A stretch of 64,000 nt of DNA, taken from contig JBHEMD010000216.1 of the NCBI GenBank assembly GCA_046262735.1, positions 3,477 through 67,476 of the forward strand. Reading direction: 5' to 3'. Each line of letters opens with the position of its first letter. Position 1 is the first letter of the stretch. The translations under genes and the position numbers were made by a program. Below are positions 45,313 to 54,499 of this stretch, one piece after another. This DNA comes from AV17 sp046262735 (lineage in GTDB: Bacteria > Verrucomicrobiota > Verrucomicrobiia > Chthoniobacterales > UBA10450). The notes under the pieces were generated by a model. It was not told where the DNA came from and did no database searches. It saw nothing but the letters and a program-made list of their open reading frames with translations.

Positions 45313-46623
45313 TTACTCGCTGGTCGGTTGCACCAGCGGCACGAAGACGAACGGAGGCGGCTGCGGAAGTCCCGTGGGAGGACCTTCGGCGGGCGGCCCT
45401 TCGGCTGGGATCTCTTTCCCATCCTTGCCGAGTCCCAAGTCTTTGCCTTCGCTCACGGTTTTGCCGTCAGACATAATACCTGTGCGGCTGCTGGCACTGG
45501 TATTCGCGGCAATCAAGCTTTTCGTGTTCTTACCAAAAGCCGAAATCTCAGCGACCGTGAATGCGGCATCCTCCCGAACCGTTGGCGTCCATTTGACCAG
45601 GATGTAACGGCCGGTCATCTCGGGGAAATCCACGGCAGCGCGCCCGGCGCCCTCGTCGAGAACCGATCCGACCGGCGTCAGGTTGGAGACTGTGCTCTCG
45701 CTCAGCCGCAACGACTCTGGTGCGGCTTGCGAACCGGGCAGCGACTGCAAAACGTAAAAGTCCACAGCCGCGTGTCGCGGCGAATAGAGCGCGGATATCC
45801 TTCGCAGTGTGGTAACTTTGCCCAGATCGACAATCGTTGCTGGCGTAGAATCAGCCGCAGCGAAAGTGTAGGTCGAGGCCGGTTGGCCATCGATCATGTT
45901 GTTGGCCTGCACGGGATCATCACCCGAACTGACGTAGAGCGCTCGGGACTTTGCATGCACGTCAGTCAGGCTGTACCTGATCAACCCAAACGTGTCGGAT
46001 TTTTCTGTGGCAGTGAAATTCCGCGCACGCGGCATCGTGAAAGCAGAAAGTGCGGGCGTTGAATAAATGCCAAACCCGGCAATTCGGCCATGCGTGGCGA
46101 CGTCGAAGGTCAGGCGGACATATTTGGCTTCGGCCGGCCCGATCTTCGCTCGAAGAACACTCCCGGCCAGCTTCTGCTCAGAGACTTCACGCCACTGCGG
46201 GCTGTCGGCCGGCAGTTTGGCACTGGCGATCGCAATCTTCACGGCGCCCTTCGTGCCATGATTCAGGAACGAAATCGTGTCGACGTTCTCGATCTTCGGA
46301 AATGAAATCAGCACGGTGGTGTTGCCGGCTGGCAAAGCGTAACCCACTGTCGGATCGTCACACAAAAGTGCTGCAACCGCGGTGTTGGTGTCGTCGGATT
46401 TCGAGCTGAGCCGCAAATCGGTGATTGCTGTACCGTTCGGTGCTTCCAGTGCTGCACCGTGATAATAGCGGGCAAGGTTTTCCGGATAGGCCGGCACTTG
46501 CGCGACTGTTATCGGCGGTACTTTTTGGAGTACCAAATCCGTGGCGAATGAGGATGCACAAATCAACGAAAGTGAGCAGATGAACCCGCACGTTTTGAGG
46601 AGCGAAGAAGTAGATGCACTCAT
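45313..46623 (-). CDS. Secreted discoidin/galactose-binding-like protein
   Basis: 436 residues. A signal peptide (LLKTCGFICSLSLICASSFA) is followed by two beta-sandwich-like segments: around 110-190 (KYVRLTFDVATHGRIAGFGIY) and 220-350 (NNMIDGQPASTYTF...ATIVDLGKVTTLRRISALY...RYILVKWTP), which resemble F5/8-type carbohydrate-binding domains. The C-terminus is Gly/Lys- then Pro-rich (PAEGPPTGLPQPPPFVFVP). Probably binds a surface or polymer ligand; no enzyme motif seen. ATG at 46623 gives the signal peptide. Confidence 0.65.
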   Translation of the reverse strand: MSASTSSLLKTCGFICSLSLICASSFATDLVLQKVPPITVAQVPAYPENLARYYHGAALEAPNGTAITDLRLSSKSDDTNTAVAALLCDDPTVGYALPAGNTTVLISFPKIENVDTISFLNHGTKGAVKIAIASAKLPADSPQWREVSEQKLAGSVLRAKIGPAEAKYVRLTFDVATHGRIAGFGIYSTPALSAFTMPRARNFTATEKSDTFGLIRYSLTDVHAKSRALYVSSGDDPVQANNMIDGQPASTYTFAAADSTPATIVDLGKVTTLRRISALYSPRHAAVDFYVLQSLPGSQAAPESLRLSESTVSNLTPVGSVLDEGAGRAAVDFPEMTGRYILVKWTPTVREDAAFTVAEISAFGKNTKSLIAANTSASSRTGIMSDGKTVSEGKDLGLGKDGKEIPAEGPPAEGPPTGLPQPPPFVFVPLVQPTSE

Positions 46624-46831
46624 ATAATTTCCATAGCTGCAAAAACGATGATAGGCGGTCGATTTTCTTTTGGCAATACAAATCTTCTGCGCCCTCCCAA
46701 CTTTTTCCGCGACCCAGATCGGCCGCGCTCGCGAGCTTGTCACGTCGCCTGGCGCCCGCCACGTTTGCGCCGCGCCGCCTTTTACGCGCAGCGCGGTACT
46801 AACTCACCCGGCCACGGTGACTATGACAGGC

Positions 46832-47437
46832 CTATTTTTCCGCGGCCGGCAGAGAGGCCAGAGTTTTTGCGTAGAGCGCGGCCGGCGTCGCGCGATACTT
46901 GTGAACGCCCGCATAAGCGTAGAAGGGAATATAAGCACGGCCGCGAAATCTGTCAGCCCGGCATGCGGCCCAATTGATTGTCGGATCCAAGACGTACGTG
47001 CCGCGTTCGGTCTCCCATTCGATCCAAGCGTGTGTCCTGCGACTGAGAATGGTCCGTTTGCCGATAACCAGCCGGACGCGTTCAGCCCCGTGAAGTTGCA
47101 TCCGGTGATAAAGGGCAACCGCTTTGCCCTTGCAATCAGCAACCGGCGCGGTTTCCACCTCTTCGGGCGTTTTCCACTCGGAACTAAAGCCGTACGGAAT
47201 GGCACGGAGGTCTTCGATCCAGTGATTGATCAAAGCGAGCGACAGATTGTGGTTGGCAGAATCATTTATGGAGAGCAGCACAGGTGAAATTCGCGTCATC
47301 TGTCGATCGTAAGGGGTGGCATTGACCGGGAGATAAACGGATTCGGCGAGGCAGGAGAAGGAAAAGAGACAAACAAGGCCGAGAATGAAAGGCCAAAGTT
47401 TGCGAGCGGTAAAAGGGCGAATGCTTACAAGAATCAT
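46832..47437 (-). CDS. Transglutaminase-like secreted protein
   Basis: 201 residues. A signal peptide (PFILGLVCLFSFSCLA) is followed by a small transglutaminase/cysteine-peptidase-like domain with the Cys in ADCKGKAVALY, His in RTHAWIEWE and Asp in YVLDPTINW. This triad order matches bacterial transglutaminase-like cysteine proteins, which may process or cross-link envelope proteins. The 200-base gaps on both sides hold no visible gene. Confidence 0.72.
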   Translation of the reverse strand: MILVSIRPFTARKLWPFILGLVCLFSFSCLAESVYLPVNATPYDRQMTRISPVLLSINDSANHNLSLALINHWIEDLRAIPYGFSSEWKTPEEVETAPVADCKGKAVALYHRMQLHGAERVRLVIGKRTILSRRTHAWIEWETERGTYVLDPTINWAACRADRFRGRAYIPFYAYAGVHKYRATPAALYAKTLASLPAAEK

Positions 47438-47635
47438 AGTAATTATGACTTCTATAAGCAGCGGGAATGCCAACTTTCAGCTTCATTTCCGCTGCCCTCC
47501 GCCCTCGCGCCCGGCGCGATACGCAGAAAAGTCAAAACTTGGCGTGCCGTAACCCGGACGGATCAGGCTAAGAAGGCGATCCCTTTTAGCAGCTGGGCGC
47601 GTGCGAGGAACTGCCGCTAAGAGCAAACCCATCGC

Positions 47636-49702
47636 TTAACGCAGCAGTTCGCGATAAGGGAATCCAGCCCGGTAGAACGACAGGTCTTGCTGAAGGTCCA
47701 CGGCAAGTTCACGGTCATCCGCTGAGTTAGCCAGCTGTAAAGCGGCGCGCGCGATCTCTACCGCTTCACCGAAATGGCCATTCTCCGCGTGCGCCGCGGC
47801 AAGAGTGCGCAGGACTGTGGGATTTCGCCGGCCGGAGAGCTGATCGGCGCGGCGCGCTAATTCGAGTGCTTTGTCGCCGCGCCGTAGCGTGCCGTCAGGC
47901 GCTGTCGCCAGCAGCCAGGCAAGATTGTTCGCCGCTGGAATGGATTGTGGCGATATCTCCAGAGCTTTTTGGTACTCGGAGATGGCATCGGCGATTCGGC
48001 CGTTTTGATCGAAAGCAATCGCGAGAACAGCGTGAGCATCGGCATGATTTGGCTGAATCGAAACCGCCGTCTGGCAATGGGGGATTGCCGCGCGGAACTC
48101 TCCCTTCTCAAGAAAAGCGCGGCCCAAGCCATAGTGAGCGAGGAAGTAGGAAGGCCGAATTGCCAATGCCCGTTGGTAGTGAGCAATCGCTTCGTCGCGC
48201 CGGCCGCTCTCGAGAAGCGCGTTTGCCAGCGCCACGTGGGTATCAGGGTCGTTCGGCTGAAGGGTCAGAGCTTTCTCGCAATGAACGAGTGCCTGATCAA
48301 TCTCGCCCTTACCCAGAAGAGCGTTGCCGAGGTTATACTCGGCATCTCCGAAGGTGGGCTGAAGTTGGAGCGTGGTGCGGTAATGCGAAATGGCTTCGTC
48401 GAGTTGCCCTTTTTGAAAGAGAACAATGCCCAAATTGTTGTGAGCCATCCAGCAATCGGGATTTGCCGCCAATGTTGTACGCCAGAGCGCTTCGATATTC
48501 GCGTACATCCTGCTCTGCTGCCACGTGAGCAGGGCCAGCACCATCGCAACAAGCAGACCGGCCCCATACGCCAGGCGGCAGGAATACCTCGTGGCCGCGG
48601 CCAGCGTAGTCCAGCCGGCCGAGATTAGCGCAATCGGCCCGATACACGCCAGATATTGGTAGTGATCGGCGACAAAGGTATAGCGAAACGTGTAGAGCAT
48701 GATGAATCCCAGCACCGGAGCGAGGGTCGCTATGAAAAACAGGGCCGCGACTGCCACGCCGCGCCCAAGCCGCTGACGTCCAAGATAAATGAGCGCACAG
48801 GTGCCGACGCAGGCGAGGACCCAGCCATAACTCAGCGGGTCGGCCGGCGCGATTTGCCAGCGCGGATAAATGAACGTCAGGTTCGCTGGCCAAATTAATT
48901 TCCATAGATAGAACCACCCCGCTCGGCTCGCCACGAGAACACGCTCGACGGGACCGAGAAAGGGAAAGATCGCCCGGCTGGTGCCCTGATGGTATCGCTC
49001 CCACCAAATGGTCAAAATTCCCATCGCCAGTCCGAGCAAAACGAATGGCGCCACCTGGAGAAGCCGTTGCCAATTGATTGATTTTTTTTGCCACCACAGC
49101 GCCAAAAGGAGGGCCGCCGGCAAAGTGCAGGCGGTTGTCTTGGCTGAGAGCGCGAGGGCGTAACAACTCAATGCCAACCCGTAGAAGAGCCAGCGGCGTT
49201 TTTGTGCTGAATCGACGAATGCGATCCAGCCGAGCGAGGCCAGTAGAAAGAAAAATCCCATCAGCACATTTTTCCGCTCGGTGATCCATGCGACCGACTC
49301 GACCTGCACGGGGTGCAGGGCAAAAAAAGCGGCCGCCAGTGCCGCCCCGGAAACTTTCAATTTCGCCAGTAGTCGCCAGAGAAGGAGCGCATTCGCCACG
49401 TGCAGTATGAGGTTGGTCCAGTGATAGCCCGTGGGATTAAGGCCCCACAAGGCGCGCTCCACGCGAAACGTGGTGTAGACAAGCGGAAAATATTGCGACG
49501 GCGAGTCGAACGAGAACCAAATCCGCCGCAACCCATCCGCGGCAGTGAGCAACTCATTGTTGACCACGTACGCATCGTCGTCCCAAATGAAGCCGCCGCG
49601 CCAAGCCGGCTGGTACGCGCATACGGTTACTCCCGCCAGGACCAGCGCATAAACGCAGGCGCGGGCGCGGCTCAGGGCGCGGCGTTCGGAAATTGCGTGC
49701 AC
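47636..49702 (-). CDS. TMTC-like GT-C membrane protein with TPR tail (copy 1)
   Basis: 688 residues. About 10-11 membrane helices in residues 1-410, then seven or so TPRs. The first extracytoplasmic loop carries the acidic pair FIWDDDAYVVNN, and HPVQVESVAWITERKNVL and ADHYQYLACIG are the family hallmarks. This is the layout of TMTC/PMT-type GT-C proteins, which move mannose or other sugars from polyprenyl carriers to proteins. Acceptor and sugar here are unknown. Two paralogs follow within 5 kb. Confidence 0.75.
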   Translation of the reverse strand: MHAISERRALSRARACVYALVLAGVTVCAYQPAWRGGFIWDDDAYVVNNELLTAADGLRRIWFSFDSPSQYFPLVYTTFRVERALWGLNPTGYHWTNLILHVANALLLWRLLAKLKVSGAALAAAFFALHPVQVESVAWITERKNVLMGFFFLLASLGWIAFVDSAQKRRWLFYGLALSCYALALSAKTTACTLPAALLLALWWQKKSINWQRLLQVAPFVLLGLAMGILTIWWERYHQGTSRAIFPFLGPVERVLVASRAGWFYLWKLIWPANLTFIYPRWQIAPADPLSYGWVLACVGTCALIYLGRQRLGRGVAVAALFFIATLAPVLGFIMLYTFRYTFVADHYQYLACIGPIALISAGWTTLAAATRYSCRLAYGAGLLVAMVLALLTWQQSRMYANIEALWRTTLAANPDCWMAHNNLGIVLFQKGQLDEAISHYRTTLQLQPTFGDAEYNLGNALLGKGEIDQALVHCEKALTLQPNDPDTHVALANALLESGRRDEAIAHYQRALAIRPSYFLAHYGLGRAFLEKGEFRAAIPHCQTAVSIQPNHADAHAVLAIAFDQNGRIADAISEYQKALEISPQSIPAANNLAWLLATAPDGTLRRGDKALELARRADQLSGRRNPTVLRTLAAAHAENGHFGEAVEIARAALQLANSADDRELAVDLQQDLSFYRAGFPYRELLR

Positions 49703-49757
49703 AACAGCTCCTGGTTTAGATGATCGTTATTCCTAACGCACCTCGGTGAGAAATTCG

Positions 49758-50311
49758 ATGTTCGAGCCCGGCAGAACCTGGCGGATCAGCTGGTATTTTA
49801 TGGCGCTGGCAGTGTTCGCCATTGTTCTGGCAATCCGGGTTCGGCTACTTCCAATGCTGCTCGAGCGCGACGAAGTCCGTTCCCGGAATCGGTCAGGATC
49901 GCCGACTACGTTCGTGAGCATACTGAGCCGACTGACACGATCGCGGTGCTGGGATCGGAACCGCAGATTTATTTTTACGCCAAGCGACATTCAGCGATCG
50001 GGTACATTTACATGTCTGGATTAATGGAACCGCACAAGTACGCGCGCCAGATTCAAATCGAGACGATTCACGAGATCGAAGCGGTGAGGCCAAAATATCT
50101 CATTTCAGTCGTGATGGAAGATTCCTGGCTGGCGCGACCGGCATCCAATCGGCAAATCTTCGGCTGGGCGAACCAATACGCGGCACAATATTACGATGTC
50201 GCGGGCTTCGTGAACATCACGCCTGGCAAGTCGGACTATTACTTCAATGATGTGCCGAAAGCGCTCCCACAGCTCGGAGATTATATTTTCATCTACAAGC
50301 GCAGACCCTGA
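49758..50311 (+). pseudogene. Internally deleted GT-C/ArnT-like glycosyltransferase remnant
   Basis: An N-terminal piece (49758-49874) encodes a membrane helix and loop ending MLLERDE, the typical acidic motif start of GT39/ArnT-type enzymes. It then jumps, with a frame change near 49875, to a C-terminal piece (from 49880: FPESVRIADYVREHTEPTDTIAVLGSEPQ...) typical of the end of the same enzymes. The central several hundred codons are missing. The C-terminal part alone is still open for 120 codons but has no plausible start. Confidence 0.7.
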
Positions 50312-50327
50312 ACCCCCTGCGCCATCA

Positions 50328-52250
50328 ATGCACGTCATGCCAACGCGTCTGCGCCGTGTGAACACTCAAGCATTGAGTGTCGCGCAAACACCTTATCGCT
50401 GGCTTGTCCTCGCGATAGCCATTTCGATTGCGGCACTCACCTGGTTGGTTTTTGGGCAGACGCTGCGGCACGATTTCGTCAACTACGACGATCACCGCTA
50501 CGTTTACGAGAACACAAAAATAACTGCGGGCCTGAGCGCGAGCGCGATCGCCTGGGCCTTCAGCCACATTCATTCCGAGAACTGGCATCCGCTCACAACG
50601 ATTTCGCACATGCTGGACTGCCAGCTGTACGGGTTGAAGCCAGGCGGACATCATTTCAGCAATGTGCTCCTGCATGCGACCGCAGCGATTCTTCTCTTCG
50701 TCGCGCTTTGGCAAATGAATGGGGCTTTATGGCGCAGCGCATTTGTTGCGGCGATTTTCGCCGTTCATCCTCTGCACGTCGAGTCGGTCGCGTGGATCGC
50801 CGAACGCAAAGACGTGTTAAGCGCGGTGTTTTTCATGCTGACCCTGCTTGCCTATCGCCAATACGCACGTGCGCCAGGCTTCTGGCGTTACCTCGCTGTC
50901 GTGTTCCTGTTCGCCTGCGGGCTAATGTCAAAAGCGATGCTCGTGACAGTGCCATTTGTTCTTTTGCTTTTGGATTACTGGCCGCTGAAGAGGTTCCAAT
51001 CACGGACAAGATCGACAATCGCAAGAATAATCGCGGAAAAGGTCCCACTCGTTGTGCTCGCGAGTGTGTCCGGGATCGTCACATTTCTGGCGCAGAACCC
51101 CGCCATTGCCCAAACTGAGCAACTGCCAATTTCATCACGTATCAACAATGCGCTGGTGAGCTACGTTGCTTACATCTGGCAAATGCTCTGGCCGGCGAAG
51201 CTCGCCGTTTTCTATCCGCATCCGGAAAACCGACTCCCGATCTGGCAAGTCGTGGCGGCTGCGGTCGCGCTCATCGCCTTCACTGCGTTCGCCCTCGCCC
51301 TGCGCAAAAGACGTCCTTACCTCATCGTTGGCTGGCTCTGGTATATCGGAATGCTGATTCCGGTAATCGGCATACTGCAAGTGGGGTGGCAAGGCCACGC
51401 CGACCGATACACTTATCTGCCGCAAATCGGTCTTTACATTTTGATTGCCTGGAGTGTTGGCGATCTGACAGCCAGGTCGCGGCACGTCAGGCAAATCGTG
51501 GCTCTGGGGGTGGCAGCACTTATCGCAGCGTGTGCCTGGCCTGCCCGGATTCAGACTTCCTACTGGCGTAACAGCGAAACGCTCTGGGTGCATACACTCG
51601 CTTCCACCAACAACAACGACGTCGCCGAGAACAACCTCGGCATTGTCCTGCTCCAGAAGGGCCGAGTGGACGAAGCAATCCCCCGTTTCGAACGCGCGAT
51701 CGAAATCCGGCCCGAGAATGCGCCAGCCCACGACAACCTGGCGAAAAGTTTTCTGCGAAACGGAAAGTTAGCGGATGCAATGGCGGAGTATCGCAAGCTT
51801 CTCGAGATTCAGCCTGAAAACGTCGAAGCGCATAATATCATGGGCACTGTGCTCATCCAACAAGGGCGCATCAGAGAGGCCATCGAACAATGGCAGGAAG
51901 CGTTAAAGATCAATTCAGCGAATGGGAACGCGAAAAGCAATCTGGCATGGGTGTTCGCCACGTGCCCGGACGAATCGGTCCGCGATGCGAACAGGGCCGT
52001 TCAGCTGGCCGAAGACGCGCTGCGCCTTTCCGGCGGCAAAAACGCCCTCGTCCTGCGCACGCTCGCCGCGGCTTACGCGGAGAGCGGTCGCTTCACTGAA
52101 GCGGTCGAAACGGCGCGGCGCGCTGCGGAATTGGCGAAGCAACAGGGCAACACTGGATTGGCCGCCGAGCTCGAAAGCAGTATTGCGCTTTACCAAAGCG
52201 GTGGAGCGCTGCGCGACCCGAGCCTCACTACGAAAGCGGTTCCGCCCTAG
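50328..52250 (+). CDS. TMTC-like GT-C membrane protein with TPR tail (copy 2)
   Basis: 640 residues with the same design as the gene at 47.6 kb: acidic motif FVNYDDHRYVYEN after the first helix, HPLHVESVAWIAERKDVLS, HADRYTYLPQIG, then four to five TPRs (VAENNLGIVLLQKGRVDEA). It starts 16 bases after the glycosyltransferase remnant and its 3' end overlaps the convergent copy 3 by four bases. An AAGATCGACA copy at 51008 is read as RST, a third reading frame. Confidence 0.75.
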   Translation: MHVMPTRLRRVNTQALSVAQTPYRWLVLAIAISIAALTWLVFGQTLRHDFVNYDDHRYVYENTKITAGLSASAIAWAFSHIHSENWHPLTTISHMLDCQLYGLKPGGHHFSNVLLHATAAILLFVALWQMNGALWRSAFVAAIFAVHPLHVESVAWIAERKDVLSAVFFMLTLLAYRQYARAPGFWRYLAVVFLFACGLMSKAMLVTVPFVLLLLDYWPLKRFQSRTRSTIARIIAEKVPLVVLASVSGIVTFLAQNPAIAQTEQLPISSRINNALVSYVAYIWQMLWPAKLAVFYPHPENRLPIWQVVAAAVALIAFTAFALALRKRRPYLIVGWLWYIGMLIPVIGILQVGWQGHADRYTYLPQIGLYILIAWSVGDLTARSRHVRQIVALGVAALIAACAWPARIQTSYWRNSETLWVHTLASTNNNDVAENNLGIVLLQKGRVDEAIPRFERAIEIRPENAPAHDNLAKSFLRNGKLADAMAEYRKLLEIQPENVEAHNIMGTVLIQQGRIREAIEQWQEALKINSANGNAKSNLAWVFATCPDESVRDANRAVQLAEDALRLSGGKNALVLRTLAAAYAESGRFTEAVETARRAAELAKQQGNTGLAAELESSIALYQSGGALRDPSLTTKAVPP

Positions 52251-54418
52251 CGGGGCTGCGACCCTGCTGCCGGCTCCCTGTGGTAAGCGGAGCCCAAGCG
52301 GTAGAGCGCGATTTCGTTCCGAAGCGCGTTTGCCAGCAGTCCAGTATCTTGCAACTGGAGCGCTCGTTCTGCCGCGTCCACCGCATCGCTGAATCGCCCG
52401 GCCTCGGCATACGCCGCAGCAAGAATCCGCAGGACAACCGGCTGATTGCCGCCTGAAAGGCGACTAGCTTGTTCCGCCATCGCAACTGCTTCCGGTCCAT
52501 TTCGGAGCAGTGGGTCGGAAGCAGTTGCGAGCAGCCACGCCAGATTGCTTTGTGCAGCCGCGTGATTCGGCGCGAGAGCGAGCGCCTTTCGGTACTCGGC
52601 AATCGCTTCCGCGATTTGGCCTTTCTGCAGAAGAGCCGATCCGAGATTGGCGTGAGCGTCTGCGTTCTGCGGCATCAGCTCGAGCGTCTTTTTGTAATGC
52701 GCGGTTGCCTCGTCGGTTCGGCCTTTGCGAAGCAGCGCATTCGCGACGTTGTAGTGCGCTTCCGGCTGCTCGGGCGAGATGGTCAAGCCTGCCAAATAGC
52801 GTACGATTGCACCATCGACATCGCCTTTGAAGAGCAGCGCGTCTGCGAGGTTAATGCACGCTCCGGCGTGGTTCGGGTGCATCGTCAACGTTTGTTCGTA
52901 CTGGGCGATTGCCTCATCCAGCCGTCCACTCTCGAAAAGCGCTAGGCCCAGATTGTTGTGGGCTTCTCCATCCGCTGGATTGATGAGCAACGCCTTCGTG
53001 TAATGTCCAATTGCGTCGTCGAGCTCGCCTTTATCGACTAGAAGACGGGCAAGATTGTAATGTGCTTCGGCATAATTTGGCCGTAGTGCGATGGCCTGGC
53101 GGTAATGCGAAATAGCTTCGTCACTTTCGCCGCGCCCCCGCAGAACGATGCCCAGGTTGTAATGTGCCATCCAACACCCGGAATTTTCCGCCAGCGTGCG
53201 GGTGTACAACGTCACGAGATCGCGATACACGAGCGTTTGCCGCCACGTTAAAACGCCGAGCACGAACAGAACCGCTCCAGCGAGCGCCGGCCGCAAAAGT
53301 GATCTCCACCTGAGCCGATCAATTGCAGTGGTGATCGCAGCGCCCGTCAAGGCGAGCGGCCCCATGCTGGCCAGATACTGAAAATGGTCGCTCACAAACG
53401 AGTAACGAAAGAAATAGACGTTGAAAAAGCCTAGGACCGGAAAAAGGGCGGCAACGAAATAGAGAGCGGCAAGGAGGACTGGCCGCCGCCATGGTGAGCG
53501 GACCAACCACAGAGCGGCCAGCGCTGCGAATGCCGCGACCAGCGGCAGATAGGCTGCCAGATGCGAAGAATTAATCGGCCAGCGGGGATAAATAAAGATC
53601 AGCGGATGCGGCCACAAAAGTTTGCCCGTATAAAACCAGATTGCCCGCCCAGCGATAATCAACCGCTCGAGCGGCGTTTGCGCCCATTCATGGCCGGTCG
53701 CGCCGGCGTGAAATTTCTGTTCCCAGATTGTCCAGACGCTGGCCGCAACGGACACGAGCGCAAAAGGAACAATGCTCGCAACGTCCATGGCGCCGATCCG
53801 CCTTTTTCGCCACCAAAGACAGAGAGCAATTACCACCGGCAACATCACGGTGGAAGGTTTGCTGAGGATGGCGAAGACAAAAAATAGGAGTGAAAGAATC
53901 CATCGCCACCAACGGCCGCGCTTTTCGTTCTGTGCGTCGAAGTTCAAGTAAAACAAGATCGACATGAGATAGAACAATGCAGACTGCGTATTCTTCAGCT
54001 CCGTTATCCACGCGACCGACTGCACCATTACCGGATGCAGCGCCCAAAGCGCGGCCCCGAGCCACGCTCCGGTGATACTGAGCTGCCGCAGCACGCGCCA
54101 CAGCAGCACGGCCGAGATAGCATGCATGACGACGTTGAGGGCATGATACGGCCAGGGCGCCAGGCCGACGAGCTTGTGCAGAATCCAAAACGTCGTCAGC
54201 ACCAGCGGATAGTAAACCGCACGCGTCGTCGTCCAGATTTCCTTTAATCCCAGCGGCCCAATCACGCACGGATTCTGCGTGACGTGGGCTTCGTCATCCC
54301 AAATAAAATCGAAGCGAACGACCCGGGAATAGGCCACGCACACGAGCACAACCAGAACTAAAGCCGCCAGCCACTGTCCCCGTGTCGTTCGGAACAACGA
54401 CGCAGAAGGTTGGCGCAT
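52247..54418 (-). CDS. TMTC-like GT-C membrane protein with TPR tail (copy 3)
   Basis: 723 residues: acidic motif FIWDDEAHVTQNP, HPVMVQSVAWITELKNTQS, SDHFQYLASMG, and eight or more TPRs (WMAHYNLGIVLRGRGESDEA) in the C-terminal 300 residues. ATG at 54418 is chosen over an upstream GTG at 54466. It has the longest TPR array of the three copies; differing TPR number suggests different protein partners. It follows the next TPR membrane gene (stop 54500) on the same strand. Confidence 0.75.
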   Translation of the reverse strand: MRQPSASLFRTTRGQWLAALVLVVLVCVAYSRVVRFDFIWDDEAHVTQNPCVIGPLGLKEIWTTTRAVYYPLVLTTFWILHKLVGLAPWPYHALNVVMHAISAVLLWRVLRQLSITGAWLGAALWALHPVMVQSVAWITELKNTQSALFYLMSILFYLNFDAQNEKRGRWWRWILSLLFFVFAILSKPSTVMLPVVIALCLWWRKRRIGAMDVASIVPFALVSVAASVWTIWEQKFHAGATGHEWAQTPLERLIIAGRAIWFYTGKLLWPHPLIFIYPRWPINSSHLAAYLPLVAAFAALAALWLVRSPWRRPVLLAALYFVAALFPVLGFFNVYFFRYSFVSDHFQYLASMGPLALTGAAITTAIDRLRWRSLLRPALAGAVLFVLGVLTWRQTLVYRDLVTLYTRTLAENSGCWMAHYNLGIVLRGRGESDEAISHYRQAIALRPNYAEAHYNLARLLVDKGELDDAIGHYTKALLINPADGEAHNNLGLALFESGRLDEAIAQYEQTLTMHPNHAGACINLADALLFKGDVDGAIVRYLAGLTISPEQPEAHYNVANALLRKGRTDEATAHYKKTLELMPQNADAHANLGSALLQKGQIAEAIAEYRKALALAPNHAAAQSNLAWLLATASDPLLRNGPEAVAMAEQASRLSGGNQPVVLRILAAAYAEAGRFSDAVDAAERALQLQDTGLLANALRNEIALYRLGSAYHREPAAGSQPR

Positions 54419-54499
54419 TATTGATCGCGATGCGTTCACGATCGGGTGTGCTGTTGATGAATCCACGCGCGGCTAAATTGACCGCAGCGCTTCAGCGCT

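Noticed and set aside
47474..47635. Possible riboswitch-like structure in the gap before the transglutaminase-like gene
   Set aside because: GCTAA/TTAGC hairpin and some conserved-looking words are present, but they do not match the conserved core of c-di-GMP or other riboswitches I can recall.
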